Positions 46,419 to 54,067 of a DNA stretch of 64,000 nt are shown here, piece after piece. The position numbers were made by a program, and so were the translations under genes. The notes below the pieces were generated by a model. That model was not told the DNA's origin. It saw nothing but the letters and a program-made list of their open reading frames with translations, and did not search any database. Source of the stretch: Fen-330 sp050008465 (GTDB taxonomy: Bacteria; Acidobacteriota; Terriglobia; Bryobacterales; Bryobacteraceae); contig JBEKMO010000002.1 of NCBI GenBank assembly GCA_050008465.1, positions 47,362-111,361 on the forward strand, in the 5' to 3' direction. The stretch's first letter is position 1. Every line of letters begins with the position of its first letter.

Positions 46419-47165
46419 TCACAATCGCACGGGGCGGCGGCGCGCAACCATGTTCACGTAGCACAGCATGGCCGCGGCCGCGGCGACGTGCTTCCAGGGG
46501 TGGCCGCCGGCCGGCAATATCGCGGCGAGCTGCCGATCGAAACCCTCGGCGAGCTTGGCAAGCGCGTAGAAGCCCATCATCGCGACCAGGCCGGCGGCGC
46601 CCGAGTATCGCGGCGGGAACAGAACCACCATCAGCGGCAACGCCGCTAGCGGATAGTACTGGACCAGGCCGTAGAGGCGGAGGTCGCCCGAGAATCTCCA
46701 GTACACGACAGACGCCACGCCCAGCGCGACGAGCGGGAGGAGCAGCAACCGTCCGGCGTGCGCGCTGATCCGCTCGCCGATGGTGGCCGCCAGGAGCGAC
46801 ATGAAAACGACGGTCATGGGGAGGCGGTCCCAGAAGAGCGTCCCGTTGTCGGGCCGGAGATGGTAATAGGTCGACCCGGCGGCGACCAGCGCCAGCCCCG
46901 CGAGAAGAATGCAGTAGGCAGCGCGCTCCCAGCTTTCAAGAAAGGCGGCCGGAGAGCGGAGCGCGCGAAGACCCCAGAGTGCAACCAGCAGAAACCCGAG
47001 GTTGGAGACGACGTTCCAGAAGTTGGGTACGCCCCAGACCGTGCGATGGCCAGCGAACTCGTGGTAGCGCAGATCCTGGGAAATCGGCGGGAGCAGAAAG
47101 AGAATCCCGGCAGCCACGACAGCGAGCCCGAGAATGAGGGCGACGCGCAAGCGGTCGGGCATCAT
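46419..47165 (-). CDS. Ceramidase-like (CREST superfamily) membrane hydrolase
   Basis: The 248-residue protein has seven membrane segments. The first loop (VPNFWNVVSNLGFLLVALWG) and the motifs GSTYYHLRPDN and GGHPWKHVAAAAAM give the conserved Ser, Asp and three His of alkaline ceramidases, which form a zinc site. The substrate may be a ceramide-like or other lipid amide. It is 24 bases upstream of doxX on the same strand. Confidence 0.75.
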   Translation of the reverse strand: MMPDRLRVALILGLAVVAAGILFLLPPISQDLRYHEFAGHRTVWGVPNFWNVVSNLGFLLVALWGLRALRSPAAFLESWERAAYCILLAGLALVAAGSTYYHLRPDNGTLFWDRLPMTVVFMSLLAATIGERISAHAGRLLLLPLVALGVASVVYWRFSGDLRLYGLVQYYPLAALPLMVVLFPPRYSGAAGLVAMMGFYALAKLAEGFDRQLAAILPAGGHPWKHVAAAAAMLCYVNMVARRRPVRL

Positions 47166-47168
47166 GGC

Positions 47169-47396
47169 TTACCCAACCGGCACCTCAACCTGAGTCACGA
47201 AAACTTCGTTGTGAAAGCGTCGGGCGACTTCGGAAGGGGCGGCCGTTTCGAAGAACAGCGTGAGCGCCTCGATGAGGTTGGTGCGCGCTTCTTCAACCGA
47301 CGCACCCTCGCTCGCAATGTCGAGCTCCGGGCACAACGCAACAAAACCGTCGTCCTCACGTTCGATAATCGCGGTTAAGCGCTGCGTTGACTTCAT
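47169..47396 (-). CDS. HicB-like protein, no HicA partner
   Basis: The 75-residue protein (LTAIIEREDDGFVALCPELD; ASVEEARTNLIEALTLFFET) has the short HicB fold without a DNA-binding tail. It lies 35 bases downstream of a nucleotidyltransferase gene. No HicA-type gene is next to it. Confidence 0.7.
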   Translation of the reverse strand: MKSTQRLTAIIEREDDGFVALCPELDIASEGASVEEARTNLIEALTLFFETAAPSEVARRFHNEVFVTQVEVPVG

Positions 47397-47431
47397 GGTG
47401 AGAGTCTACACCGGCTTCCCACGCAAGGCCT

Positions 47432-48001
47432 CTACCCGCGCGCGCGAACCTGGGCCAGTCTCTCCGCGAGGACCGGCGAAAGGCCGGCTTCAATCTCCGG
47501 CGTGATGAGCCCGGCCTCGTCGAGATCCTTCAGGTGCGCTTCGTCGCTGGCCCGAAAGCTCGTCAGTTTCATGCGAATCAGGTCCTGTAGCGGGATCAGC
47601 CGAAGTCCTTTGACACTTCGATAACTTCCAAGTTCTGGCGTTGACTCGGGATATTCCGGCCGAACCTTCTCGCCGGAGAAAAGCAGGCGGACCGCTCGCC
47701 GAGCCGATGGCTTTCCGGCCTGCACGAGCATGTCGACTCCGGCCACGTGGCGGAGTTGGAGACCAAACGGCTCAGCCGCTTTCGCGATCCTCTCCAGATC
47801 CTCGCGCTGCACGGCTATATCGATGTCTTTGGTCAGGCGCCCAGCGTCCGGCTCCCGCTCCTCGATGTACAGGTAGGCCGCCAGACCTCCGACAATCCGA
47901 TACTCAAGTCCGGCGGAAGAAAACATCCTATCGACAAGTCCCGCCAGATCGAACAGTTGCTCCACTCGGGCCTCGAAAAACATGTTGACGAAATCTGCCA
48001 T
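47432..48001 (-). CDS. Nucleotidyltransferase of the AbiEii/MNT type
   Basis: The 189-residue protein has the NTase core: YRIVGGLAAYLYIEE followed by GRLTKDIDIAVQREDLERIA. These give the GG and DxD-type metal-binding residues. The C-terminus (LKDLDEAGLITPEIEAGL) is helical. Such proteins are sometimes toxins of type IV or MNT systems, but the partner cannot be identified; a HicB-like gene follows. Confidence 0.7.
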   Translation of the reverse strand: MADFVNMFFEARVEQLFDLAGLVDRMFSSAGLEYRIVGGLAAYLYIEEREPDAGRLTKDIDIAVQREDLERIAKAAEPFGLQLRHVAGVDMLVQAGKPSARRAVRLLFSGEKVRPEYPESTPELGSYRSVKGLRLIPLQDLIRMKLTSFRASDEAHLKDLDEAGLITPEIEAGLSPVLAERLAQVRARG

Positions 48002-48161
48002 GACTGACCCTTCATTGTTGCATCACGCTCGATCTCTATCGAAAGCGCCCCGGCCTCGAGGTTGCGAGTTGCCGACTTGGCGTTGTGTGCCCACTGAAGC
48101 GTCAGGCACAGACACCGGTTCTGGTCAGGTCCAGGCCAAACACGGCTGGCTATACTCTTAG

Positions 48162-48953
48162 ATGATGCGACCGTGCCTGTTGCTTCTATCCCTGACCGCC
48201 ACCCTTTGCCTTGCCCAGCGGACTGCGCCCGGACCCGCCGAGATTCTCCGCGTTGACGATCCCAGAATCAAACCGTTATTGGACACCCTCTGCCCGAACT
48301 CGATGGAATTATCGGACGGCCATTGGCAGTGCAGGAGTTGCCCTGAGCAGACCTCGGGCGCCGAACCAGGATTTCACGAACCATGGGTAGTCAAGGGCGC
48401 CATATTCGGTCACTTCTCGCAAACCCGGCACAGACAGGCACTGTTGAGCTCAGGGTCTTGCGAGCCACACGCGGGTGGCGGCAAAGGTACATTCCTGCTG
48501 ACAGAAACCGACGGGCGGTGGCAAGTCACGTCGTACACCAGGGTGCTCGATGTTTCGAAGTGCAGCGCTTTTCGCAAGCGAAGCGGGTTGGATCTGCTGC
48601 TCTGCCAGGATTCCTGGGGCTTTGTGAGCGCAAACGGCGACATCTTGAACGAAGTGGATTACGCTGCCAAAGCCGACCAACCGTTTAAAGAGCTGGTGTC
48701 CACGATGACCACCAGCATGTGCGGAACCAAGAGCTACTGGCAGGAGGCAGGAATTGAGGATGTCCGCGTGGCAGGAGAACGGATCGTGGTTCGCGCGTCG
48801 TACGGCCGCGTGCCGTTCAAAACCCCCGAAGAGTGCAAGCCCATAGAGGAGCTTCCACTCCGAACATATAGAATCGTGTTCCGGTTCGACGGCTCGCACT
48901 TTCGTCTGGTATACGGTGGGCGCGCGCTGAAGCTGCTCGAGGCGCACGAGTAG
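48162..48953 (+). CDS. Exported hypothetical protein
   Basis: The 263-residue protein has a signal peptide (MRPCLLLLSLTATLCLAQ) and several cysteines. No family is recognised. A TATACT box at 48151-48156 lies 5 bases before the ATG. It is convergent with the csm operon, 17 bases from csm5. Confidence 0.6.
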   Translation: MMRPCLLLLSLTATLCLAQRTAPGPAEILRVDDPRIKPLLDTLCPNSMELSDGHWQCRSCPEQTSGAEPGFHEPWVVKGAIFGHFSQTRHRQALLSSGSCEPHAGGGKGTFLLTETDGRWQVTSYTRVLDVSKCSAFRKRSGLDLLLCQDSWGFVSANGDILNEVDYAAKADQPFKELVSTMTTSMCGTKSYWQEAGIEDVRVAGERIVVRASYGRVPFKTPEECKPIEELPLRTYRIVFRFDGSHFRLVYGGRALKLLEAHE

Positions 48954-48970
48954 TCAATCAGGTGATCCGC

Positions 48971-50104
48971 CTACTCCACTTCCAGTACCGCCCAGCCGGG
49001 GAGCGTGGCGGGCTGGTTGTTGAGGAAGACGATGCGGCGGGTTTTGGGGAACGGGAGGCCGGTCGAGAGCGCGCGGCTGTAGAGCGGCACCTGTTGCAGG
49101 GCTTGGCGGTAGGCCTCGTTGTCGGTTTCGAGCCAGCCGGTTTTGGCGAGCAGGCCGCTTCCCCATCCCATCGAGAGGAGGCAGGCTCGTCCCTCTGCCT
49201 GAACATGGGCGAGCCACGTCTCGAGGTGCTCGACGCTCTCCCGAAGCAGCGGCAGCGCCGCCCACACGGCGTACTGCTTCTGGATGGCGAGCAGCCGCGC
49301 GGCGTAGCGGTTGTTGGCGGCCAGGATGCGCTCGCCGGTGACCGGCTCTCTCCAGCGCAGCGCGCGCACGATTTCCGGCTGCGCCAGAAACGCGTTCTCG
49401 CGCCACACGCCCTCGAACACGGTGCCGGGCGCGGCCATTTCGGCAAACAGCGGCGTACTCTCGCCCGCCTGGTTGCCGGGAACCGTTCCGCGCGGCGTTT
49501 GCTTCCAACCCAGCTCATAGCGGCCGCCGCGCGCCACCAGCGTCGAGACCCGGAGCAGATACAGCTTCAGCGTGGACACGGGAACCGGCTGGGAATCCGC
49601 CACCGCGACGGCCCGCATGAAGTTCACCGGGCCAGGCCCCAGCGCCTCTTCTTCGGCGGCTTCGCCCGGCCGCATCCACGGCCGGTCGTCCAACTGCGGC
49701 GGCGCTCCGTTCCCCCAACAAGCGGACAGCACGCCGGTGCGCAGTGCGCCTTTGATGGCGCTGCCGGGCAGGTAGGGGCCATCCAGCCCGGAGAAAAACG
49801 TGGGGATGGACAGGCTCTCGCTGCGCGCCTTCTCCCAATACGCAGCCGAGGACGGGTGCTCGAACGGAATGCGGCGGTCGGCGAAATTCTGCGCGAACCC
49901 GCCCCAGGACGCGAAATCCAGCTTGTCGGCCCGCTTCAGTTGCGTGAGGTAGCCCTCGAGGCGTGGCCCCTTGGCCAGCAGGCGGAAGATGCGGCGTTGG
50001 TCCAAAACGTTCACCTGGTCTTTCCAGACCATGTAGTCGATGGGAGAAAGCTTGCGGCCGTCACCGACCAGCAGCGGGGTCAGACAGGTCAACCGGTATC
50101 TCAT
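48971..50104 (-). CDS. csm5: Csm5 (type III-A RAMP protein)
   Basis: The 377-residue Cas7-group RAMP caps the 3' side of the crRNA in Csm complexes. The start LTCLTPLLVGDGRKLSPIDY is the family's first motif; GPYLPGSAIKGALRTGVL and the Gly-rich SMGWGSGLLAKTGW are also typical. The start overlaps csm4 by ATGA. It is the last gene of the operon; no csm6 follows. Confidence 0.9.
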   Translation of the reverse strand: MRYRLTCLTPLLVGDGRKLSPIDYMVWKDQVNVLDQRRIFRLLAKGPRLEGYLTQLKRADKLDFASWGGFAQNFADRRIPFEHPSSAAYWEKARSESLSIPTFFSGLDGPYLPGSAIKGALRTGVLSACWGNGAPPQLDDRPWMRPGEAAEEEALGPGPVNFMRAVAVADSQPVPVSTLKLYLLRVSTLVARGGRYELGWKQTPRGTVPGNQAGESTPLFAEMAAPGTVFEGVWRENAFLAQPEIVRALRWREPVTGERILAANNRYAARLLAIQKQYAVWAALPLLRESVEHLETWLAHVQAEGRACLLSMGWGSGLLAKTGWLETDNEAYRQALQQVPLYSRALSTGLPFPKTRRIVFLNNQPATLPGWAVLEVE

Positions 50105-51183
50105 GCCGCACCTACGGGGCGCTCGATCTGGCGCAGCGGGACCGGAATCGCCAGCGCGAATCCGGCGCGGAACACCGGGTGCGGGAAACCGCCCGGAGCG
50201 ACGTTCGGGGCGGCGCCCCTGGGCGGCGCCTCAGCCACCAGCACCGATCCCTCTACCACCATGCGCAGCAGTTTCTTCGCCTCGCCCGAGCGCGCCGGGC
50301 TTTCGATCCGGCCGCCGCGGCTCACGATGGAATAGAACCCGCGCTGCCAGTCCACGGCGTCGCCAGCGGCCGGGCTGAACATCGACAGCAGCCAGTAGCC
50401 GGTCTCCACCACCGGCGGCTTTGGCGCAACCTCGACGCCTTCGGGCGCTTCCACCGGCGGCGCGGGCGGCTTGGGCGGCAGAATCATGTCCGGCAGAATG
50501 CCCTCGCTGAATTCCGGATCCGCCGACCGGCCCCAGCCGATCGACCGCTCGCCTCCGAGGCCGGCATCGGCCAGCAGACGCAGCGCCGCGCGGACGTCTT
50601 CCTTCCAGAGCGACTCGGCTTCAAGGTCGGCGAAGGCCGCCACCGCCCACAGTCCGCCGCCTTCAGCGAACTCCAGGCACGCGGTATCGTGCAACGCCAC
50701 CGCCGAGCCAGTCGTCCGATCCACACCCGCGTGCGAGCGCAACGCCGGACGGAACGGCCCGCCGCGGGAGGGCGCATTCCCCTGCACAAGGCACTCGCTC
50801 GACCCGTCCAGGCGCCAGCCGTTGTCCTTCAGCGGCTGCTCGTTGGCCAGCGCCGCCACCACCGCCAGCGGCACAAACCGCGCATTGGTCCAGCGCACCT
50901 TCGGTGACGGCGGAGGCGGCCAGAGGTTGCGCGGCGGAACCACGAACAGCACGTCTTCCAGGTACGGGAAACACGAACTGAAGCGCACTGCCGCGCCTTG
51001 TGGATTCGCGACAGTCGCCACCAGCCACTCTTCGAGCCGCCCCAGCCGCGCCATGGCGTGCGTCACCGCCGAAAACAACGAGTCACTGTGATAGATGCGG
51101 TCCACGCGATTGCGGGCGCCCGAGTCCGGTCCGATGCGCCACGGTCCGGTTGGCCGAAAGCGAACCATCAAGGCGGGATTCAT
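50101..51183 (-). CDS. csm4: Csm4 (type III-A Cas5-group RAMP)
   Basis: The ATG at 51183 is 4 bases after the csm3 stop and opens with ALMVRFRPTGPWRIGPDSG, the conserved Csm4 beginning; the upstream ATG at 51210 would overlap csm3. Residues RIYHSDSLFSAVTHAMARLG and the Gly-rich loop GLGGERSIGWGR are typical. Csm4 binds the crRNA 5' handle and Cas10. Confidence 0.9.
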   Translation of the reverse strand: MNPALMVRFRPTGPWRIGPDSGARNRVDRIYHSDSLFSAVTHAMARLGRLEEWLVATVANPQGAAVRFSSCFPYLEDVLFVVPPRNLWPPPPSPKVRWTNARFVPLAVVAALANEQPLKDNGWRLDGSSECLVQGNAPSRGGPFRPALRSHAGVDRTTGSAVALHDTACLEFAEGGGLWAVAAFADLEAESLWKEDVRAALRLLADAGLGGERSIGWGRSADPEFSEGILPDMILPPKPPAPPVEAPEGVEVAPKPPVVETGYWLLSMFSPAAGDAVDWQRGFYSIVSRGGRIESPARSGEAKKLLRMVVEGSVLVAEAPPRGAAPNVAPGGFPHPVFRAGFALAIPVPLRQIERPVGAA

Positions 51184-51187
51184 TACG

Positions 51188-52024
51188 CTACTCGGAAAGC
51201 TTGCCGCCAAACCCTTCGCCGCTCACCAGCGATTGCAGCGCGTCCAGGTCCGCGCCGGCCAGCAGTTTCTCCTCGGGGGCGCCGCCCGCGTAGAACCCGC
51301 GGCCGCGCCAGCTCAGCTTCACGTTGGCGAATCGCACCCGCCCGCTGCCGCGCGATCCGCCGCCTCCGAGCGCGTCGTCCTCGAGCAGCCGCAGCGCCTC
51401 GACGAAGCGCGCCACCAGCCCCTTGTCCTCCTCGCACAGCACGTCCAGCACGAAGCGCACGCGGAACCGCGCGCCGGCTGGAACGCGCTCCAGCGTCCGT
51501 GGGTTGGCCTGCGAGGTGATCCGGTCGATGGCGTTCTCGCTCTTCACTTCGGTCAGCTCGTCGTCCAGGTTCTCGCGCATCTGCGGCGTAATGCTGTCCG
51601 GGTCCAGCGGCGCGTCGTAGACGGTCAACCGCGCCGGGCTGGACACCGTGGTATCAAGCGCCTCGCCCGTGACCCGGTCCATGCGCCCCGGGTTTCGCCC
51701 GAACAGCAGGCAGATCTCGTCGTCGGGCCGGTCGCTCTGGTGGATGCGGACCTCCTGCCCCTTGCGCTTCGACAGGTACACCAACTCGCTCGGAACCGCC
51801 AGGCCCGAGGACTGCTCGAGCAGCGAGCGCAGCTTCCCGCGCAACGAGCTGCCAGGGACGTAAGGGCGGCCGAAAGCGTCCTTCACCACCGGGTTGTCCG
51901 CGCCTCCGATCTCCAGCGATCCCTTGCCCGCCCCAATGTGCAGGCCGGTCTCGCAGCGCAGTTCTCCTTCCAGAATCAGCTTGCCAATCAGTTTCAATTC
52001 CGTTTCGGCTGTGTGGGCGCTCAT
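51188..52024 (-). CDS. csm3: Csm3 (type III-A backbone RNase)
   Basis: The 278-residue Cas7-group protein forms the complex backbone and cuts target RNA. The active-site Asp is present as Asp43 in GGADNPVVKDAFGRPYVPGS, followed by SLRGKLRSLLE. The Gly-rich loop GGGGSRGSGRVRF is also intact. So target-RNA cutting should be possible even without the Cas10 HD domain. Confidence 0.93.
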   Translation of the reverse strand: MSAHTAETELKLIGKLILEGELRCETGLHIGAGKGSLEIGGADNPVVKDAFGRPYVPGSSLRGKLRSLLEQSSGLAVPSELVYLSKRKGQEVRIHQSDRPDDEICLLFGRNPGRMDRVTGEALDTTVSSPARLTVYDAPLDPDSITPQMRENLDDELTEVKSENAIDRITSQANPRTLERVPAGARFRVRFVLDVLCEEDKGLVARFVEALRLLEDDALGGGGSRGSGRVRFANVKLSWRGRGFYAGGAPEEKLLAGADLDALQSLVSGEGFGGKLSE

Positions 52025-52033
52025 GCTTCCTCG

Positions 52034-52525
52034 CTATTCGTTGTAGGCTACGATGGCCTCGAAAAGATCCCGGAACCGCTCGTAGCCGCGCGCGTCGTTC
52101 TTGCGCGTCACTTGCAGCAGCAGCTTCTCAATCGTGTCGAGGCTGCGCAGCGAGTGGCGGGCGATGGTATAGGCCAGCCGCGCGCGCAGCATCACGAACT
52201 GCTGCTGCCGCTCGTTTTCCGGGGCGCGGCAGGCCCGCCGCACGGCGTTGTACAGCCGCCGCAACTGGCTCTTGGTTCCCGAATCCATATCGCGCATCCG
52301 GCTGACCACGCCGTGCGCCTGGTTGTCCAGGTACAGCGGGTCGCCGATCAACTTGTCCAGATCGATCTCCGGCGGACCCTCCGGACGGCCCCGGTCGCCG
52401 CGACGGTCGTCCCGGCGATCCTCGCCGCGCCCTCCGCCCTCCCGCGGACCGCCCTCGCGCGGTGGCCGCCCTTCCCGCGGCGGCCGTCCCTCGCGGTTCT
52501 TCGTCTCCTGCTGTGCTTCCGCCAT
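52034..52525 (-). CDS. csm2: Csm2 (type III-A small subunit) with Arg/Gly/Pro-rich N-terminal extension
   Basis: The last 105 residues are helical and match Csm2 (LRRLYNAVRRACRA; QQFVMLRARLAYTIARHSLR; FRDLFEAIVAYNE). The first 55 residues are low-complexity with repeated GRPPREG and RRDDRRGDRGR units and are likely disordered and RNA-binding. Most Csm2 proteins lack such an extension. It lies 4 bases after the cas10 stop and 9 bases before csm3. Confidence 0.85.
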   Translation of the reverse strand: MAEAQQETKNREGRPPREGRPPREGGPREGGGRGEDRRDDRRGDRGRPEGPPEIDLDKLIGDPLYLDNQAHGVVSRMRDMDSGTKSQLRRLYNAVRRACRAPENERQQQFVMLRARLAYTIARHSLRSLDTIEKLLLQVTRKNDARGYERFRDLFEAIVAYNE

Positions 52526-52529
52526 CGTG

Positions 52530-53951
52530 TTACACCTCAGTCATCAATCTTGCCCACTCCAGCGCCACCAGCCCCGCGGGCCGCAGTTTCACCTGCGCGG
52601 CGCCTCTGCCCATCATCTCATTGGCCAGGTGCGCGCGCAGCTTTTGCAACTCGCGGTCCTTGGCGCCCACCAGCACGCGGTTCAGCCGCCGCTGGAATCG
52701 CCAAGGTCGGTCGAAGCGCTGCTCGGTCCCGTGCGACCACGTCTGCCCGCCCTTCCGGTAAAACCCGCTCAGCTCGCTCAGGAACTGGCCGGAGGAGCCG
52801 AAGTCGATCACCATCCGCGCCAGCGTATCCTTGAGCTCCGCCGCGTCGGCCAGGTACCGCCATTCGAGCACCCGGCCCAGCACCGAGATGCAGTCCTTGT
52901 CCACGTCCTTGGCCCGCTCCAGCCGCGTTCCCGCTTCCTCGTAAACCCAGGCCAGCGAAGAACCGATTTCCGGCGCCAGGGCCACGGCCATCGAGATGGT
53001 CTTACCTTCCGGCCCCGGAAAATCCTTCAGGTTCTCTTCGGTGAATCGGTGGAAAAGCCGCTGCATTTCGCGCGCCAGCGGGATCAGTGCGTCCCAGGCG
53101 CCGTAGACCGCGAAGTCGTCGCCACCCGAGTACAGGATGGTCACCTTGCGCCAGAACTCCGGCTGCGAGCACAGCACTTCCAGTTCTCCGGCGAAGAACT
53201 GCTTGTAGAGCACCGAAAGGCGCACGTGCTCTTCGATGGTCTCGGCGCGGCGCAGCCGGATGCGGAAGCTGTCCACGTCGCCACGCAGCACGCCCCAGGC
53301 TTTCCGGCCTTCCGCGCGCCTGGCCAGCGCCGCCAGGTCCGCCGGCGTCGCTCCATCATCGGAGGGCGCCGCGTGCCGGGCCAGCGGGATATCGTCCCTC
53401 AGGCTCCAGGTGTGAATGCCCGCGCCCAGCACGACCCGCGCCGGCGCCTCCGGGTTCCAGCCGGCGCTTTCCGCCTGCCAGAGACCCCCGGCAAGCTCGC
53501 GGAAGTAGTCGCCGCCATCGGAGGGCGCGGGCGCCGGGTAGGGCTGGAACTCGCTCTGCTGCCAGCCTGCCGCTTCCGCCCCCAGCTTGCGCTTCAGAGC
53601 CTCGCTCAGCCGCCTCCGCACCACGCTCCAGTCCCCGAGATTCTCCGTCACTGCCCAGACCAGCTTCAGCCGCCCGCCGCTGGTTTCCTCCATCTCGTGC
53701 CGGGCCGCCGCCAGGAACTCCTCGGCCGACGCCTTGGCCTCGCCCGGGAGCACCACCAGGAACTGCCCGCCCCCGCTCGATCCCAGCAGAATCCGCGCCA
53801 GCCCGAACTCCGCCAGCAGCGCCCGCGGCAGCACCTCGCCGAGCAGCGTGATCCACTGCGCGCGCCCCACCACCAGGCGCGCTTCCTCCGCCGACAGCAC
53901 GAACTCTTCTATACCGAGCAGTTTCCCGGACAGAAGAATCTGGACAGACAT
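52530..53951 (-). CDS. cas10: Cas10/Csm1 without HD domain
   Basis: The 473-residue protein is far shorter than usual Cas10 (about 750-850). It begins in the first palm domain (LLSGKLLGIEEFVLSAEEAR; LLGSSGGGQFLVVLPGE), so the N-terminal HD nuclease is absent. The zinc-ribbon cysteines between the palms are not seen. The second palm keeps GGDD at residues 276-279 (TILYSGGDDFAVYG), needed for cyclic oligoadenylate synthesis. The C-terminal helical domain is present. A TAGACT box (53980-53985) and the short palindrome CCCTTcgaAAGGG (53964-53976) lie upstream. No separate HD gene is near. The start has no strong ribosome site. Confidence 0.9.
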   Translation of the reverse strand: MSVQILLSGKLLGIEEFVLSAEEARLVVGRAQWITLLGEVLPRALLAEFGLARILLGSSGGGQFLVVLPGEAKASAEEFLAAARHEMEETSGGRLKLVWAVTENLGDWSVVRRRLSEALKRKLGAEAAGWQQSEFQPYPAPAPSDGGDYFRELAGGLWQAESAGWNPEAPARVVLGAGIHTWSLRDDIPLARHAAPSDDGATPADLAALARRAEGRKAWGVLRGDVDSFRIRLRRAETIEEHVRLSVLYKQFFAGELEVLCSQPEFWRKVTILYSGGDDFAVYGAWDALIPLAREMQRLFHRFTEENLKDFPGPEGKTISMAVALAPEIGSSLAWVYEEAGTRLERAKDVDKDCISVLGRVLEWRYLADAAELKDTLARMVIDFGSSGQFLSELSGFYRKGGQTWSHGTEQRFDRPWRFQRRLNRVLVGAKDRELQKLRAHLANEMMGRGAAQVKLRPAGLVALEWARLMTEV

Positions 53952-54032
53952 GGACTAAAGACACCCTTCGAAAGGGGTTAGTCTACCACACGCCGAGGGC
54001 AAACTACAGCGACCCCAGTGGGTGAGCGTCAG

Positions 54033-54060
54033 TGGCGCACGCACTCGTGTGTGCGCCACA
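54033..54060. repeat. 28-bp hairpin between cas10 and the oligogalacturonate lyase gene
   Basis: GTGGCGCACGCAC and GTGTGTGCGCCAC form a 13-bp stem with one mismatch and a 2-base loop. It lies 8 bases after the lyase stop, so it may stop transcription from that gene before cas10, though no U-run follows. It occurs once and is not a CRISPR repeat array. Confidence 0.55.
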
Positions 54061-54067
54061 GCTTAAG

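Noticed and set aside
53961..53978. CCCTTcgaAAGGG near the cas10 start as a CRISPR handle remnant
   Set aside because: One short palindrome with no repeat partner; an operator or chance is simpler.
54033..54060. Hairpin near cas10 as a single CRISPR repeat
   Set aside because: It occurs once, with no spacing or second copy, and is a simple stem-loop after a gene end.
48954..54067. Type III-B (Cmr) assignment
   Set aside because: Gene order and the Csm2, Csm4 and Csm5 start motifs fit III-A; no Cmr1 or Cmr5-like gene is present.
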